Positions 15,206 through 24,594 of a stretch of DNA of 64,000 nt are shown piece after piece; the stretch's first letter is position 1; every line of letters begins with the position of its first letter. This DNA is from Mongoliitalea lutea (GTDB taxonomy: Bacteria > Bacteroidota > Bacteroidia > Cytophagales > Cyclobacteriaceae): NCBI RefSeq assembly GCF_014652135.1, contig NZ_BMYF01000005.1, forward strand, positions 124,001 to 188,000. Direction: 5' to 3'. The position numbers and the translations under genes were made by a program. Under the pieces are notes generated by a model that had not been told where the DNA came from, did no database searches, and saw only the letters and a list, made by a program, of their open reading frames with translations.

Positions 15206-18097
15206 TTACTTGACCAGTATACTTTCATTTGGCCCCAGATAACTAGGTTTTAATCCACCAGTATCAATGACTATCTTTTGGATAACCACTCCAGAGTCGA
15301 TTCCCCAAACTTTAAGTGTGTGTATTCCTAGAGATGCTAAGGTGTGTTTTGAGATTTTCACTTTGACATTATCTCCGACAGACCGCATCCACCAAGTAGC
15401 ATATTTGTAGTCAGGAACCGACTCTCCTTCATTGATACTGATGATTTGTGGAGCTTCGTCATCTATAGCAATGGCAAATTGTAAACCTCCCTCACGCTTG
15501 AAGTCTTGGGTGGGCGAAACATACACATGTACACTGATAGCCCCTGAACTAAAAGTAGTAAAGTCATAGGCTACCATCGGAGCTTTTTCTATTGAAACCT
15601 GCTTATCTGGGTTCATTGGCTCTACAATCAGAGAAGCTTCCGTTCTACCCAAATTAGGCACAACAGTCCATTGGGAACTCTCCCCATCAGCTTTTCGACT
15701 AAAATTAGCTGCCTCCACAGCCACTACACCTTCATTTTCAATAAACCCAGTCGCTTTTACTTGTAAATTGTTTATCGGCACCTGTATACTATACTCTTTG
15801 CCTGCTCCTAAAAGAATCAACTCGCCCGTAGCTTTGCCAGCGGGCGCTCGTTCCCAATCTATGGTTACAAATAATTTTTCATGAAATAAAACCGAACCAG
15901 CATCTGAAGAAACCTTGATCCAGTCTTGATTACTTTTTAGTGAGTATTCTATTTCCCGAGGTCCTCTATTGATAATATCTAAGTAATACGATTGATCATT
16001 GATAGGATCAAATACTGGCATATTTCTGCTAAAACCCCATCTCCCTTCTACTCCTAACCATCCCCAACGTGGAGGAACACCATGTTCAACAAGATAGCCT
16101 AATTGATCATTTTCAGGAACTTGAACATACGAAACAGCAGGCATCATGTTGAGTGGAGGATGATTCCAACTAGTATAACCAATATACGTTTGCGACATCA
16201 TATGATTCCATTTCCCATTATTCATAGCATGATATTCTTTTTTGAGCGCTGCATCTTTTTCAAAAAGCTCCTTGGTTCTGTCCGCATAGTAATTAGCAGC
16301 TACAGCCCCTCTTATAGCATAATATCTGTTTTTCCCAGCTGACACATACATTTCATTGAGGTTAGCACACATCTCAATGGGTGAATGTACTAATTGGTAA
16401 AAAGCATCCCTGTACACTGGAGGAATCTGTTCATATACAGCCGTACTTCTTCGCAAAAGCTCATTGAATTCAGCTACAATTCTATCTGCTTCCCGGTAAT
16501 TTTCAATACTGTAGGTCTCAGGGGTGAGCATTTCGGGAGTTCTTCTGGAATTATATTTGGTATACAATGCCAACAATTGCCCGATTTCCTCAGCAAACGG
16601 TTCACCAAATTGCTGCCTAGACCAATTGACATAATAATCAGGTAAATCATTTGCATGTATAGCATCTGGATCCCAAGCCAAATCTAAAAAGAAACTTATA
16701 GGCAATTCCATCGGCTTGATATCGCCTACATTGACTATCCAAATTTCATTGACTCCATATTCGTAGGTAAGCTTCATCTGCTCCCACACTCGTTCTATCT
16801 GGGTAACATTTTGCCACCTGTAAGAAGTTGGAGCACCTACATAATCAAAATGATAATACATTCCGTATTTAGTGCCATTTTTGGATTCATTTAACTTAGG
16901 GAGATATCGAATATTCCCCCAATTATCATCACTCAATAAGATGGTAACATCTTCAGGCACTCGCATACCTTTATCGTAATAATCCTGAACCTCCTTGTAA
17001 ATAGCCCATACTTGTGGTGTTTCTTTTGCTGGTTTTTGAGTAACATCTTCCAATATTTTCCGCTGATCTCGGATGATGGTTTCCAATAAATCAACGGCTG
17101 TTTCTTCAGACATGGCGTCATCACCGTCTCCCCGCATGCCTACCGTCACCATTGTCTCAAAATCACCAATCCTTTCTACGCCACCTTTCCAAAATTCCCG
17201 CAATTTCTCACCATTGGTAACATAATTCCATGGACCATCCCCGAATTCTTCCCACTCTTGATGCGCGCGAGTCATTGGCTCATGGTGACTGGTAGACATC
17301 ACAATCCCAAAATCATCGGCTGTCTGCGCATTTAAAGGATCATCTACATAAAACATCGTCGGCAACCACATTGATGGCCATAAAAAATTTGCTTTATTCC
17401 GAAGAAGCAGTTCAAAAACCTTTTCATAGACTTTATGATTAATCCCCCCAAACTTTTCAAAAGCCCAGTTTGTAAAAGCAGGAGCCTCATCATTAATGAA
17501 AATCCCCCGATACTTCACCGCAGGGCTTTTGGAGAGATAATTACAGTCTTCAATGTAAATCTCAGGCTGATTAATCACCGGCACATCAGCCCACCAATAC
17601 CAAGGAGAAACTCCGATTTTTTCACTGATGGTAAAAACCCCATATGCAGCCCCTCTCCTGTCGCTGCCTGCAATCACCAATGCTTTATTTATTCCCGCAA
17701 ATGGCTGTTCAAGCGTTTGGATTTTATGACGCTCCCACTGTCCGAGAAGTTCACCATCCTCCCATTTACCGGAAGAAACCAATGCTTTAAGAATACTGCT
17801 TTTATCTACAGTCCCCACAATTATGATATTGCTAGAACTAACTCCATCCAAGTCTTGCGAAGAATCCAAACCTTTGACTGATATTTTCTTACCTGTCACC
17901 CTTTCAATATCTTCTGCCAAAAAATTTGCGGATTTATGAATGAGTGCATTCTCTGACTGGTCGAAAACAATCAAAGCGGCAGAACTTTCTCCTGCGACTT
18001 CAAAAAATCGTTGTTGATCAGGTTTTTGAAAACTCACTTGAATCTGAGCGTACAAGAGTTGAGGTAAAAGCAAGAAAATCAAAAGAATCTTTTTCAT
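15206..18097 (-). CDS. GH115 xylan alpha-1,2-(4-O-methyl)glucuronidase
   Basis: A 963-residue exported enzyme; the signal peptide is MKKILLIFLLLPQLLYAQ. An N-terminal alpha/beta domain (about 20-170) is followed by the catalytic barrel, which has YRGIFINDEAPAFTNWAFEKFG near 200, NFLWPSMW near 238 and MSTSHHEPM near 267, all characteristic of GH115. The C-terminal part from about 790 is a beta-sandwich (GH115_C type). GH115 removes methylglucuronic acid from internal xylose residues of polymeric xylan, complementing GH67, which needs the non-reducing end. It is divergent from the GH67 gene, and the pair shares a 227-base control region with two matching operators. Confidence 0.93.
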   Translation of the reverse strand: MKKILLIFLLLPQLLYAQIQVSFQKPDQQRFFEVAGESSAALIVFDQSENALIHKSANFLAEDIERVTGKKISVKGLDSSQDLDGVSSSNIIIVGTVDKSSILKALVSSGKWEDGELLGQWERHKIQTLEQPFAGINKALVIAGSDRRGAAYGVFTISEKIGVSPWYWWADVPVINQPEIYIEDCNYLSKSPAVKYRGIFINDEAPAFTNWAFEKFGGINHKVYEKVFELLLRNKANFLWPSMWLPTMFYVDDPLNAQTADDFGIVMSTSHHEPMTRAHQEWEEFGDGPWNYVTNGEKLREFWKGGVERIGDFETMVTVGMRGDGDDAMSEETAVDLLETIIRDQRKILEDVTQKPAKETPQVWAIYKEVQDYYDKGMRVPEDVTILLSDDNWGNIRYLPKLNESKNGTKYGMYYHFDYVGAPTSYRWQNVTQIERVWEQMKLTYEYGVNEIWIVNVGDIKPMELPISFFLDLAWDPDAIHANDLPDYYVNWSRQQFGEPFAEEIGQLLALYTKYNSRRTPEMLTPETYSIENYREADRIVAEFNELLRRSTAVYEQIPPVYRDAFYQLVHSPIEMCANLNEMYVSAGKNRYYAIRGAVAANYYADRTKELFEKDAALKKEYHAMNNGKWNHMMSQTYIGYTSWNHPPLNMMPAVSYVQVPENDQLGYLVEHGVPPRWGWLGVEGRWGFSRNMPVFDPINDQSYYLDIINRGPREIEYSLKSNQDWIKVSSDAGSVLFHEKLFVTIDWERAPAGKATGELILLGAGKEYSIQVPINNLQVKATGFIENEGVVAVEAANFSRKADGESSQWTVVPNLGRTEASLIVEPMNPDKQVSIEKAPMVAYDFTTFSSGAISVHVYVSPTQDFKREGGLQFAIAIDDEAPQIISINEGESVPDYKYATWWMRSVGDNVKVKISKHTLASLGIHTLKVWGIDSGVVIQKIVIDTGGLKPSYLGPNESILVK

Positions 18098-18145
18098 GTC
18101 TTCATATGGTTAAGCAATTTAAAGTTGAAAGATTTTGAAAAAAAA

Positions 18146-18159
18146 TGCAACCGATTTCA
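18146..18159. promoter_or_regulatory. LacI-type operator, GH115 side
   Basis: TGCAACCGATTTCA, an imperfect palindrome centred on the CG step, lies 49 bases upstream of the GH115 start. The same 14 bases (15 with the following T) recur at 63963-63976 upstream of the CE20-like gene. The A-A-x-CG-x-T-T core is typical of LacI/GalR-family operators. No LacI gene is in the window. Confidence 0.7.
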
Positions 18160-18263
18160 TAATTTTTTTATAAATTTCGAAGGTTTACTTCAATGAATTT
18201 ATTTAAATCGTTTATTATAGCTACTGGAAGTTATTTTCAACTTCAAATTTGACCGTATATAAA

Positions 18264-18277
18264 TGTAATCGATTTCA
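18264..18277. promoter_or_regulatory. LacI-type operator, GH67 side
   Basis: TGTAATCGATTTCA lies 48 bases upstream of the GH67 start codon and differs at two positions from the GH115-side site. The two sites stand at nearly mirror positions in the divergent control region, so one regulator probably controls both arms and could loop the DNA between them. Confidence 0.7.
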
Positions 18278-18324
18278 AATAAATTCTGATTCGTATACTC
18301 AATAACATCAAGCCTAAAAACCAA

Positions 18325-20448
18325 ATGAAACCTACACTCACGCTTTTTTTTATTGTACTTTTCAACTTATCAGGATTTTCCAATGATGGATACAAGCTTT
18401 GGCTTCAATATTACTCCATCCAAGCACCGCAAGAATGGCAGGTCAATTTCCTAAGCAATTATGAGGTTATAGGGAATTCTGCCACACTAAGCATTATTAA
18501 AAAAGAAATTGCATATGCTTCCAGCGGAATGATTTCAAGTCATCCAGAAATTAAAAACTCAATACCTTCACTTGTGATTGGGAAGGCGGGAGACCTCTCT
18601 GCAAAAAATATCTCTAATCCAGGGATTAATTCTTTAGCCTCTGATGGATTTGCTATATTCCATAATCTAGAAAGTAAACAGCTAATTGTCTCAGCAAAGA
18701 CCGATATTGGTCTACTATACGGGACATTTAGGCTGCTACAGCACATTCAGACTGGCACAAGCATACCAAAAGAAGGAATATTTGAGTCACCAAAAGTACA
18801 GCACAGGGTTTTGAACCATTGGGATAACCTTGACCGAACTGTAGAGCGAGGATATGCGGGATTTTCAATTTGGAATTGGCACCGATTACCTAGACACATA
18901 GACCAGCAATATCATGACTATGCAAGGGCAAATGCTTCTATTGGTATCAATGGTACGGTGTTAACAAACGTAAATGCTAATGCACTTATCCTAACTCCTG
19001 AATATTTAGAAAAAGTCAAAGCCCTAGCCGATACCTTTAGGCCATATGGCATCAAAGTTTATTTAACAGCACGTTTTTCTGCTCCTATTGAAATCGGTGG
19101 TTTACAAACCGCTGACCCTTTGAATGCAGAAGTGCAGGCATGGTGGAATCAAAAAGCAGAAGAAATTTACCAATACATTCCCGATTTCGGTGGCTTTGTA
19201 GTCAAAGCAGACTCAGAAGGGCAGCCAGGTCCACATAATTACAAGAGAACCCAGGCCGACGGAGCCAATATGATGGCCCGTGCCTTGGCTCCACATGAGG
19301 GCATTGTCATGTGGAGAGCATTTGTATATAACGAGCACACTCCTGATGACCGACATAAGCAAGCATTCAATGAATTCAAGCCATTGGATGGAAAATTTTT
19401 GGACAATGTCATCATTCAAGTTAAAAATGGGGCTATTGATTTTCAACCAAGAGAACCATTTCATCCCTTATTCGGCGCAATGCCAAATACTCCATTGATG
19501 ATGGAATTCCAGATCACACAAGAATATTTAGGGCATGACACGCACCTAGCTTTCCTTGCCCCCATGTTTGAAGAAGTACTGAAAGACGACACCTATGCTA
19601 ATGGAAAAGGCAGCGAAGTTGCTAAGGTGATAGATGGGAGTTTACATCAGTATGCAATAACTGCTATGGCAGGCGTATCCAACATCGGCACAGATCGCAA
19701 CTGGACGGGACATCACTTCCATCAGGCTAACTGGTTTGCTTTCGGAAGATTGGCATGGAATCCTTACCAAGCTTCTCAGGAAATCGCTGAAGAATGGCTA
19801 AAATTAACATTTAGCACTGATGCAACATTTGTAAAAACCATGACTGATGTAATGATGAACAGTAGAGAAATGGTCGTCAATTACATGACTCCTCTTGGAT
19901 TACACCATATCATGGCTGCAAGCCATCATTACGGACCTGGGCCTTGGGTCTCAGGAGGTAGAAGAGCCGATTGGACCGCAACTTACTACCATCAAGCGAA
20001 TGAAAAAGGTATAGGTTTTAATAGAACCTACACAGGAAGCAATGCTCTCAGTCAATATGCTTCTGAATTACAAAATCAGTGGGGAAGTTTAGCTACCGTT
20101 CCTGAAAAATATTTGCTATGGTTTCATCAGGTAGACTGGATTCAACCGCTTCAAAATGGTGAATCACTCTGGAACAACCTTGCCAAACAATATCAGAAAG
20201 GGGTTGAAGAAGCAAGAGCCAATATCGTTACATGGGAAAATATGCGTGAGTATGTAGATGACAAACGTTTCAATCATGTATTGTCCTTCCTAACCATTCA
20301 GGCCGAAGAAGCCGCATGGTGGAGAGATGCCTGCCTGCTTTATTTTGGGCAATTTTCAAAAATGCCATTACCCGCAGGTGTGGAATCCCCAAAGCACAGT
20401 TTAGAGTACTACATGAATTTCAAACCTCATCATGTTCCAGGTATTTAA
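18325..20448 (+). CDS. GH67 alpha-glucuronidase
   Basis: A 707-residue enzyme with a signal peptide (MKPTLTLFFIVLFNLSGFS). The three GH67 domains are visible: N-terminal (about 20-150), central barrel (about 155-450) and helical C-terminal (to 707). The inverting catalytic residues are in place: Glu298 in KADSEGQPGP as acid, Asp372 (GAIDFQPREP) and Glu400 (ITQEYLG) as the base pair. These spacings of 74 and 28 match the family. It removes (methyl)glucuronic acid from the non-reducing terminal xylose of xylooligosaccharides, probably in the periplasm. It heads a plus-strand operon with the SDR gene 18 bases and the GH10 gene about 60 bases behind. Confidence 0.96.
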   Translation: MKPTLTLFFIVLFNLSGFSNDGYKLWLQYYSIQAPQEWQVNFLSNYEVIGNSATLSIIKKEIAYASSGMISSHPEIKNSIPSLVIGKAGDLSAKNISNPGINSLASDGFAIFHNLESKQLIVSAKTDIGLLYGTFRLLQHIQTGTSIPKEGIFESPKVQHRVLNHWDNLDRTVERGYAGFSIWNWHRLPRHIDQQYHDYARANASIGINGTVLTNVNANALILTPEYLEKVKALADTFRPYGIKVYLTARFSAPIEIGGLQTADPLNAEVQAWWNQKAEEIYQYIPDFGGFVVKADSEGQPGPHNYKRTQADGANMMARALAPHEGIVMWRAFVYNEHTPDDRHKQAFNEFKPLDGKFLDNVIIQVKNGAIDFQPREPFHPLFGAMPNTPLMMEFQITQEYLGHDTHLAFLAPMFEEVLKDDTYANGKGSEVAKVIDGSLHQYAITAMAGVSNIGTDRNWTGHHFHQANWFAFGRLAWNPYQASQEIAEEWLKLTFSTDATFVKTMTDVMMNSREMVVNYMTPLGLHHIMAASHHYGPGPWVSGGRRADWTATYYHQANEKGIGFNRTYTGSNALSQYASELQNQWGSLATVPEKYLLWFHQVDWIQPLQNGESLWNNLAKQYQKGVEEARANIVTWENMREYVDDKRFNHVLSFLTIQAEEAAWWRDACLLYFGQFSKMPLPAGVESPKHSLEYYMNFKPHHVPGI

Positions 20449-20466
20449 TCATAATGAACTTAAACC

Positions 20467-21216
20467 ATGAGTGAGCAACAGCAAAAAGTAGCCATCGTCA
20501 CCGGTGGAGCATCAGGGTTAGGGCTAGCTACCAGTCAGCGATTTATCGAGGCTGGAATCAAAACGATTATCATTGGTAGAAATGAAGAAAAATTAACCCA
20601 GGCAAAAGCCAGCCTTGGGGAATTGGCGATTTGCATCTCTTTCGATTTAGGTCAGCTTGAGCAGATCCCTTCATTAGTCCAAGACATCGTAAAAGAGCAT
20701 GGGAAGATTGATATTTTGGTAAATAATGCCGGCATCAATCTTAAGAAGGATTTTTGGGATGTAAGTGATGCCGACTTTCACCATATCATTCATACCAACC
20801 TATTCTCGGTTTTCTCTTTGAGCAGAGAGGTAGCTAAAATCATGAAGTCACAAGGGAGTGGATCTATTATTATGATTTCTTCCATGGCGGCCAAATATGG
20901 AATACCCAAAGTTATTGCCTACACAGCTTCCAAGTCAGCCATCGAAGGCATGACCAAAGCAATGGCAGTAGAATTATCCCCTTTTGGTATACGCGTCAAT
21001 TGTATTGCCCCTGGATTCATTGCCACAGATATGTCCGCTAAAGCTTTGAATAATGATCCAGAAAGAAAAAACAAAGTACTTTCCCGTACGCCTATGGGCA
21101 AATTGGGAGAAGCAAAGGATGTCGCAGAAGCAGCCCTTTATTTTGCCAGTGAGTCATCTAATTATGTAACTGGAACCTCTTTAGCTGTAGACGGAGGAAA
21201 CTCTATAGGCTTTTAA
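20467..21216 (+). CDS. SDR-family oxidoreductase, probably for uronate metabolism
   Basis: A 249-residue classical short-chain dehydrogenase without a signal peptide, so cytosolic. It shows the cofactor motif TGGASGLG (residues 13-20), NNAG near 86, a catalytic Ser (ISS near 140) and YTASK (Tyr/Lys near 155-159), plus the DGG ending typical of the family. The nearest annotated relatives are usually called 3-oxoacyl-ACP reductase, but the position directly behind GH67 suggests it reduces fructuronate to mannonate or acts on another glucuronate-derived ketone. That substrate is an inference from position; the fold and activity class are clear. Confidence 0.85.
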   Translation: MSEQQQKVAIVTGGASGLGLATSQRFIEAGIKTIIIGRNEEKLTQAKASLGELAICISFDLGQLEQIPSLVQDIVKEHGKIDILVNNAGINLKKDFWDVSDADFHHIIHTNLFSVFSLSREVAKIMKSQGSGSIIMISSMAAKYGIPKVIAYTASKSAIEGMTKAMAVELSPFGIRVNCIAPGFIATDMSAKALNNDPERKNKVLSRTPMGKLGEAKDVAEAALYFASESSNYVTGTSLAVDGGNSIGF

Positions 21217-21259
21217 TAACCACACTTAATGAATGATTGCCCATAATAATGATAATACT

Positions 21260-22384
21260 ATGAAAACCATTTTATCAAACCTATTCACCTTTCTTATTCT
21301 TTTTTTCTTTATCGGTTCTTTACACTCGCAAAGCTTGAAAGATCACTTTGAACCAGTTTTTGACATTGGCGCTGCAATCAATCAACGTCAAATCATCGGA
21401 CAGGGAAATGATTCCCAAGCAGAAGTATTGATTAGCAAACATTTCAATAGTCTTACTCCTGAAAACATTATGAAATGGGCGCTTATTCATCCACAGCCTA
21501 ATCAATACAATTTTGAAGCTATGGACCAACTAGTGTCTTTGGCTGAAAGAACAAAATCCAAAATTGTGGGACACACCTTAGTATGGCATAACCAAACACC
21601 CGCATGGGTTTACCAAGATGAAAAAGGAAATGACCTTCCAAAGGATCAGCTGATTGCTCGAATGGAAAACCATATCGAGACTATTATGGGCCGTTACAAA
21701 GGCAAAATTATGGGTTATGATGTAGTCAATGAAGCCATACTTGATGATGGAGAAATGAGACCATCCAAATGGTATGAAATCGCTGGAAAAGATTTTATTA
21801 AAAGCGCTTTTATCAAAGCATCCGAAGTGGACCCAGAGGCAGAATTATATTACAATGATTACAATATGTGGAAGCCTGCCAAAAGGGATGCTGCAATTGA
21901 ACTGACTAAAGAAATGCGTGCGGAAGGAATCAAAATTGATGGCATCGGCATGCAGGGACATTATGGATTAGAATCTCCCTCTTTGGAAATCATCGAGGAA
22001 TGCATTGTCAAAATTGCAGAAGCAGGTTTTCAAGTGATGATCACCGAGCTAGATATTGACTTGTTGCCTAACCCTGTTAACAGACATGGAGCGGATATAG
22101 ACGCAACATTTCCTCAAGATGATTCCTACAACATTTACAAAGACGGCCTACCTGAAGAAGTTCAAGCAAAGTTGGCCAAAAGATATCAAGAGCTCTTTGA
22201 GCTTTTTGTCAAGCATCAAGACAAGATTTCGAGGGTGACATTTTGGGGACTTCATGATGGTGCTAGTTGGCTGAATAATTGGCCTATGCCAAGGAGGACA
22301 GCTTATCCTTTAGTCATCGACAGAAATTATCAAGAAAAAGAGGAAATTATTAAAGCTCTTTTAAGTATACCAACTGAAAATTAA
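21260..22384 (+). CDS. GH10 endo-beta-1,4-xylanase
   Basis: The start is at ATG 21260 (MKTILSNLFTFLILFFFIGS), which gives a proper signal peptide; the upstream ATG adds nine polar residues. The product has 374 residues and is a single GH10 barrel without accessory modules. All active-site landmarks are present: GHTLVWHNQ (about 104-112), acid/base Glu158 in DVVNEAI, YYNDYN near 197-202, GMQGH near 230-234 and nucleophile Glu263 in ITELDIDLL. It lacks a lipobox, so it is probably periplasmic and acts on imported xylooligosaccharides, in keeping with its place behind GH67 and the SDR. Confidence 0.96.
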   Translation: MKTILSNLFTFLILFFFIGSLHSQSLKDHFEPVFDIGAAINQRQIIGQGNDSQAEVLISKHFNSLTPENIMKWALIHPQPNQYNFEAMDQLVSLAERTKSKIVGHTLVWHNQTPAWVYQDEKGNDLPKDQLIARMENHIETIMGRYKGKIMGYDVVNEAILDDGEMRPSKWYEIAGKDFIKSAFIKASEVDPEAELYYNDYNMWKPAKRDAAIELTKEMRAEGIKIDGIGMQGHYGLESPSLEIIEECIVKIAEAGFQVMITELDIDLLPNPVNRHGADIDATFPQDDSYNIYKDGLPEEVQAKLAKRYQELFELFVKHQDKISRVTFWGLHDGASWLNNWPMPRRTAYPLVIDRNYQEKEEIIKALLSIPTEN

Positions 22385-22577
22385 AATCTTCAAATAGATT
22401 GCACCAACTAGAATAACTGTCAAGTAAAAATTGCAACTTCTTTAAAATTAACAAAAAAGAAGGTATGCTTAGTTGAAAAAAATCAAAAACAACAAATGAT
22501 TTATAAGTTTTTGATGACAAATTTCACTTAAATCCATATTTTGATAATAAATCGTTGAATTTTGTTAATTTCAATAA

Positions 22578-24536
22578 GTGTTTACATTAGATTACTTCAT
22601 TAAACGAACTTCTAAATCAAATCAAGTGAGCTTCATAAAAAATATAGCATTCATTCTCCTGTTCAGTTTGATGCTTTTGTGGAACAAAGAAGCACATGCA
22701 AAAGAACAGTCTCGGCCTACTATAATTGAACTACAAGATGGACTTACACAAATGAAAGTAAGTACCATGTTAGATTTTTTCTTAGATTCTTTAGGGGTGT
22801 TTACTATTGAAGATATTTCAAAACCCTCGTTTCAAAAGAATTTCAACAAAGTTAACGATGCTCACATAATTTACGACAACTATAATTCTCCAGTTTGGGT
22901 CCGCTTAACTGTTAAAAACAACCAGCAAGCCGAAGACAATAGTTGGTATTTTGAATCTTGGGGTTTTGACATAAAAAAAATCACATTTTTCTTCCCCAAT
23001 TCTAACGGAACTTTTGAAACATATGAAGCTGGATTCCAATTACCTTTTAATTCACGCAAAATCCATCACAAAAATTTCAATTACTTCTTAGATATTAGGC
23101 CTAAGGAACAAAAGACTTACTATCTGAAAATATACAGGAGCTATAATCAAGAATTCAGTTTCCACTTGAGGACCAACGAAAGATTCCTTAACCATTCCCT
23201 TAATGAATACTTTCTTTTAGGAATTTATTATGGGGTTTTGATTTTAATATTTATCCTTAATCTATATTTATTTTTCAAGCTAAAAGATTCCTTATATCTC
23301 TATTTTCCAGGTCTTATTTTATCCTATATCTGGTTTTCACTGGGAAGAGATGGTTTAGGGTTTCAATATTTCTGGCCTAACAACCCTTGGTTAAATCAGC
23401 TTAATAATCAATATGTCATTGAATTTTTCATAATCGTGGCAACCTTACTTTTCTCCAATCGATTTGTACAAAAATATACCAAAAGCCATCGGGTATTAAA
23501 GTTTACTAACTGGGCGATTGTTCTTAAACTCATTTTCTTCTGTAATCAGCTTTTCTTTTATGAGTTAAATTATATTACTTATTTAGTGATTACGATCCTG
23601 ATTTTATTAATCCCATTTGTATTTGGTCTTAAAGAGTTGATCAAAGAAGAAATCCATTCTTGGTCATATATCTTCGCTTATGCCTGCTTATTTTTAGTCA
23701 TCATTTATACTTATTCCAGAAGTATTGAATTATTTCAAAACCCTGTTCTCAATTGGTACTTGGTATATCCCGTTATTTTTCTGGAAATGTTACTGTTCTC
23801 ATTTTCAATCTTTAATCAAGTTAAATTTCTTCAGGATGAATTTATACGTGCTAATGAAGAAAAAACACTTGTACTTGAAAAAAACAATCAATTAACTCAG
23901 GAATTGAATAGCAAGCTTAAAGAAAAGGTAAGAGCACGTACAGAGAAAATAGAGCGAATGGCTTCAGATTTGGCTCAAAAAAATGAAGAATTGGTAGCTA
24001 CCAACCAAAAATTGGAGGAGCTTAATAAAAAAGTAACAGAAATGAATAACCTGTTACAAGCAAACAACGCAGAATTAAAATCCTCTGTGGAAGAAATCAC
24101 CAAAAGCTTGGCTTTGATGAAAGGTCTTGGATTTGAAGAATTCAAGAAAGTTTTCCCTGATAAAGATACCTGTTTGAAGTTTTTGGCCGACTTAAAATGG
24201 AAAGATGGATATCATTGCAAAAAGTGCTCTTACAATAAGTTTCAGGAAACTCACAACTTTGGTAAAAGGTGTAAAAATTGTAATTACCTAGAATCTCCGA
24301 CAGTTGATACCTTGTTCCACAAACTCAAGTTCCCAATCGAAAAAGCCTTCTACATCCTATACCTTTCCAATAGAAAAGATGTGGATCTAACACTCAATGA
24401 ACTATCAGATATTTTGGAGTTAAGAAGAGAAACCTGTTGGGCTTTCAAAAACAAAATCGCCCAAGCCATGGAAAAAGTGAATCATAACAAAGATTTGAGT
24501 GGCTGGGAGTCTTTGGCATTGGTTCACTTGGAGTAA
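22578..24536 (+). CDS. 7TMR-DISM membrane sensor fused to IS1595-type transposase zinc ribbon/HTH
   Basis: GTG at 22578 gives 652 residues; GTG at 22626 would place a signal peptide (MSFIKNIAFILLFSLMLLW) exactly at the N terminus and may be the real start. Residues about 45-205 are an extracytoplasmic beta-rich 7TMR-DISM extracellular domain. About 215-410 hold seven or eight membrane helices of the 7TMR-DISM type, and about 420-515 a coiled coil. The output is unusual: a CxxC-x14-CxxC zinc ribbon (547-568), then SPTVDTLFHKLKFPIEKAFYILYL and a helix-turn-helix-like segment (584-636). This matches the N-terminal DNA-binding part of IS1595-family transposases. No DDE nuclease and no kinase is present. 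It is the last plus-strand gene of the xylan arm, 193 bases after GH10, so it may be a membrane-bound xylan-responsive regulator. Domain calls are confident; the role is inferred. Confidence 0.8.
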   Translation: MFTLDYFIKRTSKSNQVSFIKNIAFILLFSLMLLWNKEAHAKEQSRPTIIELQDGLTQMKVSTMLDFFLDSLGVFTIEDISKPSFQKNFNKVNDAHIIYDNYNSPVWVRLTVKNNQQAEDNSWYFESWGFDIKKITFFFPNSNGTFETYEAGFQLPFNSRKIHHKNFNYFLDIRPKEQKTYYLKIYRSYNQEFSFHLRTNERFLNHSLNEYFLLGIYYGVLILIFILNLYLFFKLKDSLYLYFPGLILSYIWFSLGRDGLGFQYFWPNNPWLNQLNNQYVIEFFIIVATLLFSNRFVQKYTKSHRVLKFTNWAIVLKLIFFCNQLFFYELNYITYLVITILILLIPFVFGLKELIKEEIHSWSYIFAYACLFLVIIYTYSRSIELFQNPVLNWYLVYPVIFLEMLLFSFSIFNQVKFLQDEFIRANEEKTLVLEKNNQLTQELNSKLKEKVRARTEKIERMASDLAQKNEELVATNQKLEELNKKVTEMNNLLQANNAELKSSVEEITKSLALMKGLGFEEFKKVFPDKDTCLKFLADLKWKDGYHCKKCSYNKFQETHNFGKRCKNCNYLESPTVDTLFHKLKFPIEKAFYILYLSNRKDVDLTLNELSDILELRRETCWAFKNKIAQAMEKVNHNKDLSGWESLALVHLE

Positions 24537-24540
24537 TTTT

Positions 24541-24590
24541 AGATCTTAGATTTTAGCCCCGAGGGGTCGGGAAGATCTTAGATTTTGGAT
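24541..24590. repeat. AGATCTTAGATTTTAG / CCCCGAGGGG repeat
   Basis: AGATCTTAGATTTTAG, then CCCCGAGGGGTCGGG, then AGATCTTAGATTTT, between two convergent genes. The GC-rich core can fold on itself, and with the T run at 24591-24596 it may terminate the sensor transcript. A shorter copy with the same core lies at 26275-26312, and related TTTTAGATTTTAGATT phrases lie at 8494-8513. Confidence 0.6.
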
Positions 24591-24594
24591 TTTT

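Noticed and set aside
22578-24536. Remnant of a complete IS1595 insertion
   Set aside because: There is no DDE nuclease part, no terminal inverted repeats were seen, and the zinc ribbon is in frame with intact sensor domains; a fusion protein fits better.
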